This document shows, piece after piece, positions 24,028-31,462 of a DNA stretch of 31,462 nucleotides; the stretch's first letter is position 1; each line of letters opens with the position of its first letter. Both the position numbers and the translations under genes were made by a program. The notes below the pieces were generated by a model, which was not told the origin of the DNA, searched no databases, and worked only from the letters and a program-made list of their open reading frames with translations. Source of the stretch: Balneolaceae bacterium (GTDB taxonomy: Bacteria; Bacteroidota; Rhodothermia; Balneolales; Balneolaceae). The DNA lies in NCBI GenBank assembly GCA_007129085.1, contig SKWF01000235.1:1-31462 (forward strand), written 5' to 3'.

Positions 24028-25770
24028 ATGAATTTTCATAAGACTATTCTAAACAAGTCATTTCTGTTTTTAGCGATTCCGCTAATGGCTATGTTTACTA
24101 TCACAGCCTGTAGCGATGATACTAGTGTTGACCCTCCACCCCCAGCTGAAGACGAACTAAACATTGTTGAAACAGCACAAGAGGATGGAAATTTTTCTAT
24201 TCTACTTCAAATTGCTGAAGATTTAGGTTTAGCTGAAACATTAGCCAATGACGAGCTTACCGTGTTCGCCCCAACCGATGATGCATTTGGCAATTTGCCG
24301 GATGGTATTTTAGATGAGTTAACTGATGAACAGCTGACGACAATTCTAACTTATCACCTACTTGAAGGAACCGTTTCATCTGGAGATATCGGTTCTCAGC
24401 AGGATGCTGAAACGCTCCAAGGTGAGTTATTACTTCTACAACGAGAAGGTGATTCCGTAACTATTAATGGATTTTCGAGTGTTGTAGCTGCCGATGTAAC
24501 AGCATCAAATGGTGTTATTCATGCAGTGGATGAAGTACTCCTACCGTCAGAAATTCGTATTGCTCTTGAGCAGCCTAATCTGATCGATTTCGCCAGCCAG
24601 GCAGAAGGATTTGATGTACTTCTCGGCGCTATTGAAGCGACCGGTTTAACAACTACACTACAATTTTTAGGCCCATTCACGGCATTTGCGCCATCTGATG
24701 AAGCTTTTGACGGAGTGGATGTAGAGTCCCTTTCAGAAGAGCAGCTTGCTGAAATTTTAACCTATCACGTTATCGATGGTGAAGTTGCTTCAGGCGATTT
24801 AGAACCAACAAATACTGTAGCTTCGCTACAAGGTGATAACCTCTTTATTACAGCAGAAGATGGTGAAGTAGTTATAAATGGATCTGCCTCTGTTGTACTT
24901 CCCGATAATGACGACCCAACAAACGGAACGATACACGTTATTGACGAGGTCTTATTCCCGGACAGTTACGGTAATGTAGTTGAGAACGCAGTGAAACGAT
25001 ATCAGCTTACAACACTCGTAAGCCTCGTTTCTGACCAAGGTTTGGTTGAAACTCTGTCTGATGCTGACGCCGAGTACACCGTGTTTGCCCCAACTAATGA
25101 AGCTTTTGACGCAATTAGTGAAGTACTGGCAGGCTTAAGTGATGAAGAGGTAACTAATACCCTTCTGTACCATGTGCTTGATGCTGTATTTTTAGCTGAT
25201 GATCTCGGTGAAAGTCAACGTGTAGAAACATTGAATGCCGGTGAAGAGATTCTCATTGAAGTTGCCGATGGAATTGTGACAATTAATGGCGAAGCCGAAG
25301 TTACGGTAGCTGATGTGGAAGGAACCAATGGTGTAATACACATTATTGATGCCGTTCTTATCCCTGAAGAACTCGGAGGCGGTGCCCCTGATGAAGAAGA
25401 GGTAAGTGCATCAATCACAATTGAAAACCAAGGTTCAGAAGCTTGGGTTATAAACGAAATCGATGGTGATGGTGCCAGTGGCGAAACTGGTGAAGAAAAC
25501 ACTACACTTACACTTGAAGAAGATCTTCGATTCACTGTAGAAAACCTCGGTTCAGGCGGCCACCCATTCCAACTTCGTGATAGTGATGGTGAAGTACTTA
25601 TTGCTGCTGCCGAAAATGGAGAATTGCAAGACTATGAAGATGCCAACGTTGTTATAGAAGACGATGGTAGATTTATAACGTTTACCCTTACCGGAGAGCT
25701 GGCTAATCGTGTAGCTACATATAATTGCGAACCCCATGCAGCAATGGAAGGCGATCTAACCGTAGGTTAG
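24028..25770 (+). CDS. Lipoprotein with three fasciclin (FAS1) domains and a C-terminal cupredoxin-like domain
   Basis: A 580-residue protein with lipoprotein signal FTITAC (lipidated C28) and an acidic linker. Three FAS1 domains follow (about 45-172, 183-311, 320-446), each with a TVFAPT or TAFAPS-like H1 box, a central YH pair (109-110, 247-248, 381-382) and a final GxIHxIDxVLxP H2 box. FAS1 domains mediate adhesion or carbohydrate contact on surfaces. Residues about 457-580 look like a type-1 copper (plastocyanin-like) domain: H512 in GGHPFQL, and C567 and H570 in YNCEPHAAM, with M573 three residues after the second His. A pseudoazurin-type axial Met five residues after that His is absent (Gly). 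Copper binding and electron transfer are therefore possible, not certain. A strong terminator follows. Confidence 0.9.
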   Translation: MNFHKTILNKSFLFLAIPLMAMFTITACSDDTSVDPPPPAEDELNIVETAQEDGNFSILLQIAEDLGLAETLANDELTVFAPTDDAFGNLPDGILDELTDEQLTTILTYHLLEGTVSSGDIGSQQDAETLQGELLLLQREGDSVTINGFSSVVAADVTASNGVIHAVDEVLLPSEIRIALEQPNLIDFASQAEGFDVLLGAIEATGLTTTLQFLGPFTAFAPSDEAFDGVDVESLSEEQLAEILTYHVIDGEVASGDLEPTNTVASLQGDNLFITAEDGEVVINGSASVVLPDNDDPTNGTIHVIDEVLFPDSYGNVVENAVKRYQLTTLVSLVSDQGLVETLSDADAEYTVFAPTNEAFDAISEVLAGLSDEEVTNTLLYHVLDAVFLADDLGESQRVETLNAGEEILIEVADGIVTINGEAEVTVADVEGTNGVIHIIDAVLIPEELGGGAPDEEEVSASITIENQGSEAWVINEIDGDGASGETGEENTTLTLEEDLRFTVENLGSGGHPFQLRDSDGEVLIAAAENGELQDYEDANVVIEDDGRFITFTLTGELANRVATYNCEPHAAMEGDLTVG

Positions 25771-25804
25771 TAATAGCTTAATATATTGCCTATTCATATT
25801 TTAT

Positions 25805-25830
25805 AAACAGCCTCTTCGGAGGCTGTTTTT
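25805..25830 (+). terminator. Intrinsic terminator after the first fasciclin gene
   Basis: AAACAGCCTC (25805-25814) pairs perfectly with GAGGCTGTTT (25819-25828) around a TTCG tetraloop and is followed by T's to 25830. It is 35 bases after the stop and separates the two fasciclin genes into independent transcripts. Confidence 0.92.
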
Positions 25831-25838
25831 ATTTCAGC

Positions 25839-25869
25839 TTTGTAACAAACACTTCTGCATGTATAAAAT
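25839..25869 (+). promoter_or_regulatory. Possible promoter of the second fasciclin gene
   Basis: TTTG (25839-25842) is followed after exactly 19 bases by TATAAAAT (25862-25869). The spacing fits Bacteroidota -33/-7 promoters, although the -7 box lacks the terminal TTTG. It lies just after the preceding terminator and 130 bases before the gene start. Confidence 0.3.
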
Positions 25870-25957
25870 TAAAAACTGAAATTAAAATTGTTCTATCTGA
25901 AACGATTTCTTTATTTAGGACTGTTCTAAAGATATACCTGACAATACCTTAATCAAT

Positions 25958-25974
25958 CAAGAGCACTGCTCTTG
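25958..25974. repeat. Perfect inverted repeat upstream of the second fasciclin gene
   Basis: CAAGAGCA (25958-25965) and TGCTCTTG (25967-25974) are perfect complements around one central C. The site ends 25 bases before the start codon and has no T-run, so an operator is more likely than a terminator. It differs in sequence from the inverted repeat upstream of the first fasciclin gene. Confidence 0.45.
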
Positions 25975-25999
25975 TCAATTTTAATAAACCAACATCCCT

Positions 26000-26947
26000 A
26001 TGCTACAAAGACTGACTATTTTAATAACGGCTCTAATATTCGGGCTATTTATGTTCACAGCCTGTGATGATGATACATCTGTAGATCCTACACCACCTGA
26101 AGAAGAGGCAAATATTGCAGAAACTGCTGAGGAAGATGGCAATTTCACAATTCTGCTTGACCTGGCAGAAGAAGCCGGTATTGCTGATGTGTTGGCAAAT
26201 GATGAGTTAACTGTTTTCGCACCCACAGACGATGCATTTAATAATCTCCCAGACGGTGTGCTCGATGGATTAGACGCCGCTCAACTCATTCAGATTCTTG
26301 AATTTCACCTTGTAGAAGGAACCGTAGCATCGGGTGACATTGCTGAGCAACAAGATACAGAGTCCGTTCAGGGAGAACTACTACTTCTCCAGAACGACGG
26401 CAGCGATGTTGTGGTAAATGGTTCAGCCAATGTAATTAATGCAAATATCGAAGCGTCCAACGGTATGATTCACGCCATTGACGAAGTGTTATTACCATCA
26501 CAAATTCGTTTGGCACTTGAGCAACCAAACTTTATTGATGTTGCACTTGCCAGCGAAGGTGATTTTGATATACTTCTCGGAGCGCTTGAACAAGCCGGCC
26601 TGATTACAACTTTACAGTTTCTGGGCCCATTTACCGGTTTTGCTCCTTCTGATGAAGCATTCCAAAAAATAGACACAGACGAACTCGATGGCGAACAATT
26701 ATTAGATGTACTTCTCTACCATGTAACGGAAGAAGGTGTTTTTCAATCCGGTGATCTTGAAGCATCTCAACGAGTCGTTATGATGAACGGTGATGAACTT
26801 CTCATCACAGCCGGAGAAGATGGCGTATTCCTTAACGAAATTGCCCAGGTAGTTCTTCCGGATAATCCCGCTACAAACGGTGTAATTCACGTGATTGACC
26901 AGGTGCTTATGCCTGAATCACTCGGCGGTGGTGCTCCAGCAGAATAA
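26000..26947 (+). CDS. Lipoprotein with two fasciclin (FAS1) domains
   Basis: A 315-residue paralogue of the preceding fasciclin protein. It has a lipoprotein signal MFTAC (lipidated C22), an acidic linker starting DDDTSVDP as in its neighbour, and two FAS1 domains (about 37-164 and 176-308) with FAPTDDAFNNLPDG, LPSQIRLALEQPN and LGPFTGFAPSDEAF. It lacks the third FAS1 and the cupredoxin-like domain and ends soon after LGGGAPAE, which matches the linker (LGGGAPDE) between those parts in the neighbour. The close similarity suggests a tandem duplication followed by domain gain or loss. Predicted location is the outer or inner membrane surface; role in adhesion or matrix contact is inferred from the family. 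Confidence 0.92.
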   Translation: MLQRLTILITALIFGLFMFTACDDDTSVDPTPPEEEANIAETAEEDGNFTILLDLAEEAGIADVLANDELTVFAPTDDAFNNLPDGVLDGLDAAQLIQILEFHLVEGTVASGDIAEQQDTESVQGELLLLQNDGSDVVVNGSANVINANIEASNGMIHAIDEVLLPSQIRLALEQPNFIDVALASEGDFDILLGALEQAGLITTLQFLGPFTGFAPSDEAFQKIDTDELDGEQLLDVLLYHVTEEGVFQSGDLEASQRVVMMNGDELLITAGEDGVFLNEIAQVVLPDNPATNGVIHVIDQVLMPESLGGGAPAE

Positions 26948-26971
26948 CACGTATCTAAATTGTTAAAATTT

Positions 26972-27001
26972 AAAGGCGTCCCTAATCCGGACGCCTTTTT
27001 T
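26972..27001 (+). terminator. Intrinsic terminator after the second fasciclin gene
   Basis: AAAGGCGTCC (26972-26981) pairs perfectly with GGACGCCTTT (26989-26998) around a seven-base loop and is followed by T's to 27001. It lies 25 bases after the stop. Confidence 0.92.
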
Positions 27002-27090
27002 ATTTCGAGCTGATGTTAAAACTGCCCCATGACAATGGTTAGCTATATCTCTATTTTTACTTCATAATTTCTCATCTAATTTCTCAATTC

Positions 27091-28035
27091 GTGGATCAAC
27101 CAACGTTTCAATCGATAGAAAAAGCGGCCGAACGTATTTCAAACTATACCAACAAAACCCCGGCTCTCTCCTCTTCATCCATCAATAACATGGTTGGCGG
27201 AGAGCTCTTTTTTAAGTGCGAAAACTTCCAAAAGGTAGGCGCTTTTAAATTTCGCGGCGGTTGTAATGCTGTTTTTTCTCTTTCTGATGAACAAGCTGCA
27301 AAAGGCGTTGCCACTCACTCATCTGGTAATCATGCACAAGCCATAGCCTTGGCTGCAAAATTACGGGATATTCCCGCTTATATTGTGATGCCGGAAAACG
27401 CCCCCAAAGTTAAAGTTGCCGCCGTAGAAGAGTATGGTGCAGAAATTACATTTAGTGATTCCAATCAAAAGTCGCGCGAGGAGACACTCCGCCGGGTGAC
27501 CGAAAAAACAGGTGCACACTTCATCCATCCGTACGACAACAACGATGTTATTGCCGGGCAAGGCACCGCAGCCATGGAGCTAATTTCGCAAGTGTCCGAT
27601 CTCGATATCATTATTACACCTGTGGGCGGTGGCGGACTGCTAAGCGGAACAGCAATTGCCACCAAACATCTTAAGCCCAAGATCCAAGTAATTGGCGCAG
27701 AACCGGAGCTGGCTGATGATGCCTACCGATCATTTAAAAAAGGAGAGCGAATTCCACTGGAATCAACAACAACCATTGCAGACGGACTCAGAACATCGCT
27801 AAGCGATCGTACCTTCTCTATCATCCACTCCCTGGTTGATGATATCGTAACCGTTCCGGAAGAATCAATCATCCGGGATATGCGCAGGGTTTGGGAGCGA
27901 ATGAAAATCATTATCGAACCCTCCTGCGCCGTACCCGTCTCTGCCGTTTTTGATAAAAAAATAGACGTAGCCGGAAAAAAAGTGGGGATTATCATTACGG
28001 GAGGAAATGTGGACCTGTCGAATTTACCTTGGTAG
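27091..28035 (+). CDS. PLP-dependent serine racemase / serine-threonine dehydratase
   Basis: A 314-residue fold-type II PLP enzyme. K53 (GAFKFRGG) forms the Schiff base, SSGNHAQ (77-83) binds the substrate carboxylate and GGGGL (179-183) the phosphate. There is no C-terminal ACT regulatory domain, so it is not the feedback-inhibited biosynthetic IlvA. Serine at position 78 just before GNH corresponds to Ser84 of eukaryotic serine racemase, the second catalytic base, whereas catabolic threonine dehydratases have Ala. E204, A208 and D210 match the racemase metal site (E-x3-A-x-D). A serine racemase with dehydratase side activity is therefore favoured. The start is GTG at 27091, with no in-frame ATG nearby upstream. 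Confidence 0.9.
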   Translation: MDQPTFQSIEKAAERISNYTNKTPALSSSSINNMVGGELFFKCENFQKVGAFKFRGGCNAVFSLSDEQAAKGVATHSSGNHAQAIALAAKLRDIPAYIVMPENAPKVKVAAVEEYGAEITFSDSNQKSREETLRRVTEKTGAHFIHPYDNNDVIAGQGTAAMELISQVSDLDIIITPVGGGGLLSGTAIATKHLKPKIQVIGAEPELADDAYRSFKKGERIPLESTTTIADGLRTSLSDRTFSIIHSLVDDIVTVPEESIIRDMRRVWERMKIIIEPSCAVPVSAVFDKKIDVAGKKVGIIITGGNVDLSNLPW

Positions 28036-28219
28036 ATCGAATGTTGAGTATTTCAAAAATTCTGTTTTTAGTCACAGCAAACCTGTAGTTTAAGTCCATA
28101 AAAAATAACCATCGAGACCGCACGTTTTAAAGCTCAGCTCGATCGATAATCTTCTTATATTATCTAAGGAGAAGTCTTATTCCGGCCGGTTGAGAGAAAT
28201 AATGGGCGTCCAAAAAGGG
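28036..28219. other. Non-coding stretch after the racemase/dehydratase gene
   Basis: These 184 bases hold no convincing gene. I see an AT-rich 6-base hairpin (GATAAT 28146-28151 with ATTATC 28160-28165), a purine-rich AAGGAG at 28167-28172 not placed before a credible start, and the heptamer GGGCGTC at 28204-28210 repeated at 28218-28224 at the edge of the cloverleaf element. No T-run terminator was found. Confidence 0.5.
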
Positions 28220-28317
28220 CGTCATCCCGCACTTGTTGCGCTCATCTTTTGAACGCGCCAGCGAAATCTCCTATCCTTATAAAGGCAGGAGATGCCGGAT
28301 CAGGGTCCGGCATGACG
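28220..28317. repeat. Cloverleaf-like palindromic repeat element
   Basis: An outer 6-base stem CGTCAT/ATGACG (28220-28225 with 28312-28317) encloses three hairpins. They are CGCA/TGCG (28228-28231 with 28237-28240), ATCTCCT/AGGAGAT (28266-28272 with 28287-28293, extended by CCTT/AAGG), and GCCGGA/TCCGGC (28294-28299 with 28306-28311). Hairpins 2 and 3 and the closing stem abut without gaps. The wording, GTCATCCCGCACTTG at one end and GCCGGATCAGGGTCCGGCAT at the other, resembles dispersed intergenic repeats I recall from many bacterial genomes. It is likely a REP-like or miniature non-autonomous element; only one copy is in this window. Confidence 0.7.
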
Positions 28318-28340
28318 GAATTGATGATGGGTGTCCTTCT

Positions 28341-28359
28341 TGTCCACCAATTTTGGACA
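28341..28359 (+). repeat. Short hairpin just before the Wzi-family gene
   Basis: TGTCCA (28341-28346) pairs with TGGACA (28354-28359) around CCAATTT. It ends 11 bases before the ATG at 28371, where it could affect ribosome access or act as an operator. There is no terminator-type T-run directly adjacent. Confidence 0.35.
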
Positions 28360-28370
28360 GCTTCATTTTT

Positions 28371-29858
28371 ATGACCTTAATCATACAATCAAAATCAGGT
28401 TTTAGAATCTTATTATTTAAATCAAAGAGTACTGCTATCAAACATTTAGCCTTTATTACTGTTTTTATAGGGTTGTTTGCTGTCGCCACAAACCAAACGG
28501 AAGCTCAAATTAATACCTCTGCAGAACTGTCCGGAATTATAAACAGTGGTGAACAGACACCATTCTGGCTACAATCAAACCGAAATGGAATTTATGGTAC
28601 CGGTGGAAGCCAGCTTATGGGCCGATTCCAGGTTCATGGATCAGAAGATTTTACCGATACAGTTAAACTGTTCTACGGTGGCGATCTGATCACCCGAGCA
28701 GGTGATTCATCTACCGCTTTTTTTAATCAAGGATATCTGAAACTGCAGGCGTATAATATTGAATTAGCTGCCGGAAGATTTCAGCACCGTTCTCCAATCC
28801 ATAATGAAAATCTGAGCCTTGGTTCTTTGGGCGTCAGCGGTAATTCAACACCTGTGCCACAGGTTCGGCTGGGAACTGTAGATTGGGTCTCAATCCCGTT
28901 TACTCAAGATTTTATTCAGCTACGAGGGCATTTTTCCCACGGCTGGCTGGGAAGTAATAGATCAACCGATGACGTGCTTTATCACGAAAAAGTTGGTCAC
29001 GCACGTTTCGGGGGCAGTCTGCCGATCAATCTATATGGTGGTTTAGCCCACTATGCCAAATGGGGAGGAAATAATAATCCACGATTTGGCGACCTACCGG
29101 CAAATGGTCGCGATTTTTGGCGCGTATTTTTTGCCACCGGCGGAGATGATTCGGCTCCTCCCGGCGAAGAAGATTATATGCTTGGCGATCACCTTGGCGC
29201 ATGGGATTTTGGTTTTTTTGCTGATATCGGAGAGATAGAAATTAAGGGGTATCGGCAATTTCCGTTGGAAACAAAAGACAATCTAAAGCTTAAGTCTCTA
29301 CAAGATGCCCTCACCGGAATTTCCATTACTATTCCGGAATCGATGGATTTTCCCATAACAGAAATCCTGTACGAGCACTTATATACTAAATGGCAGGATG
29401 GTCCTCCTCGTGAAAACGTAGTGGATGGCGTGCCATGCAGTGAACTGCCTCCCGATACATGCCGGGATGAACAGATGGGTAATGAGGATTACTACAACCA
29501 TACCATCTACCTGACCGGCTGGACGTATGAACGCCGAACGATAGGCAACCCGCTTTTTACACCTCGGGCTGATAACCAGGGAGTCAACAACAATCGTATT
29601 GTGGGCCATCATGTTGGTATATCATCCCAATTCAATGATATACAATTAACTACAAGAGCAACGTATAGCCGTAATTACGGTACCTATCGCCACCCTTTTG
29701 ATTCCCCGAAAAACCAGTGGTCGTTTTCTACGGGAGTTGAGGCGCCATTCAGCTACAATGGGCATCAATTCTCATTTTTAACCGAAGCTGCCTACGACAA
29801 CGGCTCTCTTGTTGGAGATCAATTCGGCCTGCTCCTCGGACTGCGCTGGATGAACTGA
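28371..29858 (+). CDS. Capsule assembly Wzi family outer-membrane protein
   Basis: With ATG at 28371 the product has 495 residues. The open frame continues 138 bases upstream to a TTG, but that part translates the palindromic repeat and is not credible coding sequence. A signal-like hydrophobic segment (about residues 25-40, ending TEAQ) precedes a beta-rich body. The beginning, SGEQTPFWLQSNRNGIYG, resembles Bacteroidota members of the Wzi family, and the segment LAAGRFQHRSP also fits. The protein ends in alternating aromatic and hydrophobic strands (FGLLLGLRWMN), as expected for an outer-membrane beta-barrel. E. coli Wzi helps anchor capsule at the surface; in this organism the ligand is unknown. 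No capsule genes lie alongside in the window. Confidence 0.78.
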   Translation: MTLIIQSKSGFRILLFKSKSTAIKHLAFITVFIGLFAVATNQTEAQINTSAELSGIINSGEQTPFWLQSNRNGIYGTGGSQLMGRFQVHGSEDFTDTVKLFYGGDLITRAGDSSTAFFNQGYLKLQAYNIELAAGRFQHRSPIHNENLSLGSLGVSGNSTPVPQVRLGTVDWVSIPFTQDFIQLRGHFSHGWLGSNRSTDDVLYHEKVGHARFGGSLPINLYGGLAHYAKWGGNNNPRFGDLPANGRDFWRVFFATGGDDSAPPGEEDYMLGDHLGAWDFGFFADIGEIEIKGYRQFPLETKDNLKLKSLQDALTGISITIPESMDFPITEILYEHLYTKWQDGPPRENVVDGVPCSELPPDTCRDEQMGNEDYYNHTIYLTGWTYERRTIGNPLFTPRADNQGVNNNRIVGHHVGISSQFNDIQLTTRATYSRNYGTYRHPFDSPKNQWSFSTGVEAPFSYNGHQFSFLTEAAYDNGSLVGDQFGLLLGLRWMN

Positions 29859-29952
29859 CTCAAATTACTGCAAAGATTTTCGGAGTCATAAGCATTACTT
29901 GATATTAAATCTCGCTATATTTACGAGTTAAAGATCAACCTATATAACTGCT

Positions 29953-31462
29953 ATGAAACGAATTCTAACTCCGGCGATGATGCTCCTCATTTTTATGAGC
30001 TGCACATCATACAATCAATCATCATCTGATACTGAAAATTCACAAGACAGAAGTACAACTATGACAGAAACTGATAATCCATTTTTTGAGGCAAGCCCGC
30101 TTCCTTTCGAAGCTCCCGATTTTACTGTTATCGAGGAAAAGCACTATCTGCCCGCTTTTGAACGCGGCATGGAGGTGCAGCTCCGCGAGATTGAACAGAT
30201 TGCATCCAATCCCGATGAGCCTACGTTTGAAAATACCATCGTAGCCATTGAAAAAAGCGGTGAAATTTTGAGCAGGGTTCAGAGCGTATTTTTTAATATG
30301 ACATCCTCTACCACAAACGATAAAATTCAGGAAATACAGTCGGAAGTTTCACCTAAACTGGCCGCCCATTCCGATGATATTCTGCTCAACGATCAGCTTT
30401 TTGAACGAGTGAAAATACTTTACGATCAAAAGGATGAACTCGATTTAGATTCTGAATCAAAACGGGTGCTTGAAAAACATTTTGAACGGTTTGAACGAGC
30501 CGGTGCATTGTTAAGTGAAGAAGATCAAGCAAGAGTTCGAGAGATCAACTCCAGGCTCTCATCTTTAAGCACAGAATTTCAGGAAAATCTGCTAGAAATC
30601 ACTCGCGAACGAGCTGTGATTGTTGAAAACAGAGATGAACTTGAAGGGTTAAGTTCATCACGCATAAGAGCGGCACAAGAAGCTGCTGAAGAGCGTGGAT
30701 ATGAAGAGAAATACCTGTTATCAATTACCAATACCACTCGGCAACCGGTCTTATCAAGCCTCGACAATCGTGAAATGAGACAGAGAGTTTGGGAGGCGTC
30801 ATCATACCGGGGATTGGGTGAAAACGGTGGGATTGATAACCGTCCACTCGTGCTCGAGATGGCAAAATTGCGTGCTGAACGTTCCGAAATTTTGGGGTTC
30901 TCTAACTATGCGGAGTATGCCCTGCAGCCGCAAATGGCCCAAACCCCGGATGCAGCGCTCGAGATTTTAACCGATTTGATACCGGCCGTAAAGGAGAATT
31001 CTGATGAAGAGGCACAAGCTCTTACCGAAATGATGAATCGGGATGGAATTGAGGGCGAACTTCAACCCTGGGATTGGGAGTATTATGCCGAAAAAGTCCG
31101 TGCTGAAAAGTATGATATCGATGACGATGAGGTGCGACCCTATTTTGAACTGAATCGTGTTTTGGAAGATGGCGTATTCTATACCATGGAGCGTCTATTC
31201 GGAATCACATTCGAACAGAGGGATGACATTCCGGTTTACCACGATGATGTAATCGTTTGGAATGTGTTTGATGAAGACGGTTCTCAAATTGGGCTTTTCT
31301 ATGGAGATTTCTTCGCTCGCGATTCAAAGCGTGGCGGTTCATGGATGAGCTCATTTGTATCGCAGTCTCACCTTCTGGATCAAAAACCGGTAATACTGAA
31401 TGTACTGAATATCGAGAAGCCTGCTTCCGGTGAACCTGCACTTATCAGTTTTAGCAATGTAA
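29953..31462 (+). CDS. M3 family metallopeptidase lipoprotein (peptidyl-dipeptidase Dcp/oligopeptidase-like), 3' end outside window
   Basis: The ORF starts at ATG 29953 and is open to the window edge, giving 503 codons of an expected 680-720. A lipoprotein signal ends in FMSC (C17), followed by a polar linker. The N-terminal helical domain of M3 peptidases is clear: FEAPDFTVIEEKHYLPAFERGM, FENTIVAIEKSG and the middle NREMRQRVWEASSYRG, then DWEYYAEKVR. The zinc motif HEFGH would lie beyond the end and cannot be checked. M3 enzymes (Dcp, OpdA) cut short peptides; a lipid anchor suggests action in the periplasm or at the surface for peptide scavenging. The 94-base gap after the Wzi-family gene includes TATATTTA at 29916-29923, a weak promoter candidate. 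Confidence 0.9.
   Translation, partial: MKRILTPAMMLLIFMSCTSYNQSSSDTENSQDRSTTMTETDNPFFEASPLPFEAPDFTVIEEKHYLPAFERGMEVQLREIEQIASNPDEPTFENTIVAIEKSGEILSRVQSVFFNMTSSTTNDKIQEIQSEVSPKLAAHSDDILLNDQLFERVKILYDQKDELDLDSESKRVLEKHFERFERAGALLSEEDQARVREINSRLSSLSTEFQENLLEITRERAVIVENRDELEGLSSSRIRAAQEAAEERGYEEKYLLSITNTTRQPVLSSLDNREMRQRVWEASSYRGLGENGGIDNRPLVLEMAKLRAERSEILGFSNYAEYALQPQMAQTPDAALEILTDLIPAVKENSDEEAQALTEMMNRDGIEGELQPWDWEYYAEKVRAEKYDIDDDEVRPYFELNRVLEDGVFYTMERLFGITFEQRDDIPVYHDDVIVWNVFDEDGSQIGLFYGDFFARDSKRGGSWMSSFVSQSHLLDQKPVILNVLNIEKPASGEPALISFSNV

Noticed and set aside
28200..28253. Possible 16-codon leader peptide starting with an ATG just before the repeat
   Set aside because: It is created by the repeat element, has no suitably spaced ribosome site, and shows no attenuator-type codon run.
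28233..28370. N-terminal extension of the Wzi-family ORF from a TTG
   Set aside because: The extension translates the palindromic repeat and is Arg/Cys/Pro-rich; a signal-peptide-bearing start at ATG 28371 is far more credible.
1..31462. CRISPR array, tRNA, rRNA, transposase, phage, toxin-antitoxin or defence genes
   Set aside because: I looked for spaced direct repeats, cloverleaf tRNA with CCA-type ends, and signature motifs on both strands, and found none that hold up; the one cloverleaf-like element lacks tRNA features.

Overview
The window is ordinary-looking chromosomal DNA of moderate GC from a Bacteroidota-type bacterium, most plausibly of the Balneolota/Rhodothermia side (Gracilimonas/Balneola/Rhodohalobacter-like). 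The clues are a type IX secretion (T9SS) C-terminal sorting domain on a lamin-tail protein, a Wzi-family outer-membrane protein, lipoprotein signal peptides, a Bat-type VWA locus, and translation starts without clear Shine-Dalgarno sequences. The taxonomic guess is inference from gene content; no marker gene was compared. I see no rRNA, tRNA, CRISPR array, transposase, phage or plasmid gene.

Layout. Position 1-240 is the 3' end of an acyl-ACP thioesterase gene (+). From about 248 to 7580 everything is on the minus strand. In transcription order this is a DUF3098-like small membrane protein, a DUF92 membrane protein and a dicarboxylate/amino-acid symporter (tightly packed), then a TPR protein, a T9SS-secreted lamin-tail protein, an aldo/keto reductase, and two tiny membrane proteins that overlap by ATGA. 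From 7656 to 13657 genes run on the plus strand: Maf, a secreted TPR protein and an exported protein usually mis-named asparagine synthetase B (these three joined by ATGA overlaps), then MazG and citrate synthase. A bidirectional hairpin terminator separates citrate synthase from the convergent alanine dehydrogenase (-). From 15185 to 19543 lies a reduced Bat-like locus (DUF58, a BatD/DUF4381-like membrane protein, a BatA-like VWA protein), split by a minus-strand M23 peptidase. Then come mfd and, overlapping it by 4 bases, a Sua5/TsaC gene. Two tandem fasciclin lipoproteins follow, each with its own strong terminator. The window ends with a PLP dehydratase/serine racemase, a cloverleaf-like palindromic repeat, a Wzi-family outer-membrane protein and the 5' part of an M3 metallopeptidase lipoprotein.

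How the genes relate. Maf and MazG are both nucleotide house-cleaning pyrophosphohydrolases and flank an uncharacterised exported pair. Citrate synthase, alanine dehydrogenase, the serine/threonine enzyme and the acidic amino-acid symporter fit central carbon and amino-acid metabolism. Much of the rest acts at the envelope (VWA/Bat proteins, M23 peptidase, fasciclins, Wzi, M3 peptidase).

Most notable items: the fasciclin lipoprotein whose C-terminus looks like a type-1 copper (cupredoxin) domain with an atypical axial-ligand position; the coupled TPR/exported GATase-like pair; an M23 peptidase with Cys in place of the usual second His of the HxH motif; the two overlapping small membrane ORFs; and the cloverleaf repeat. 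I did not find a clear defence or mobile system.
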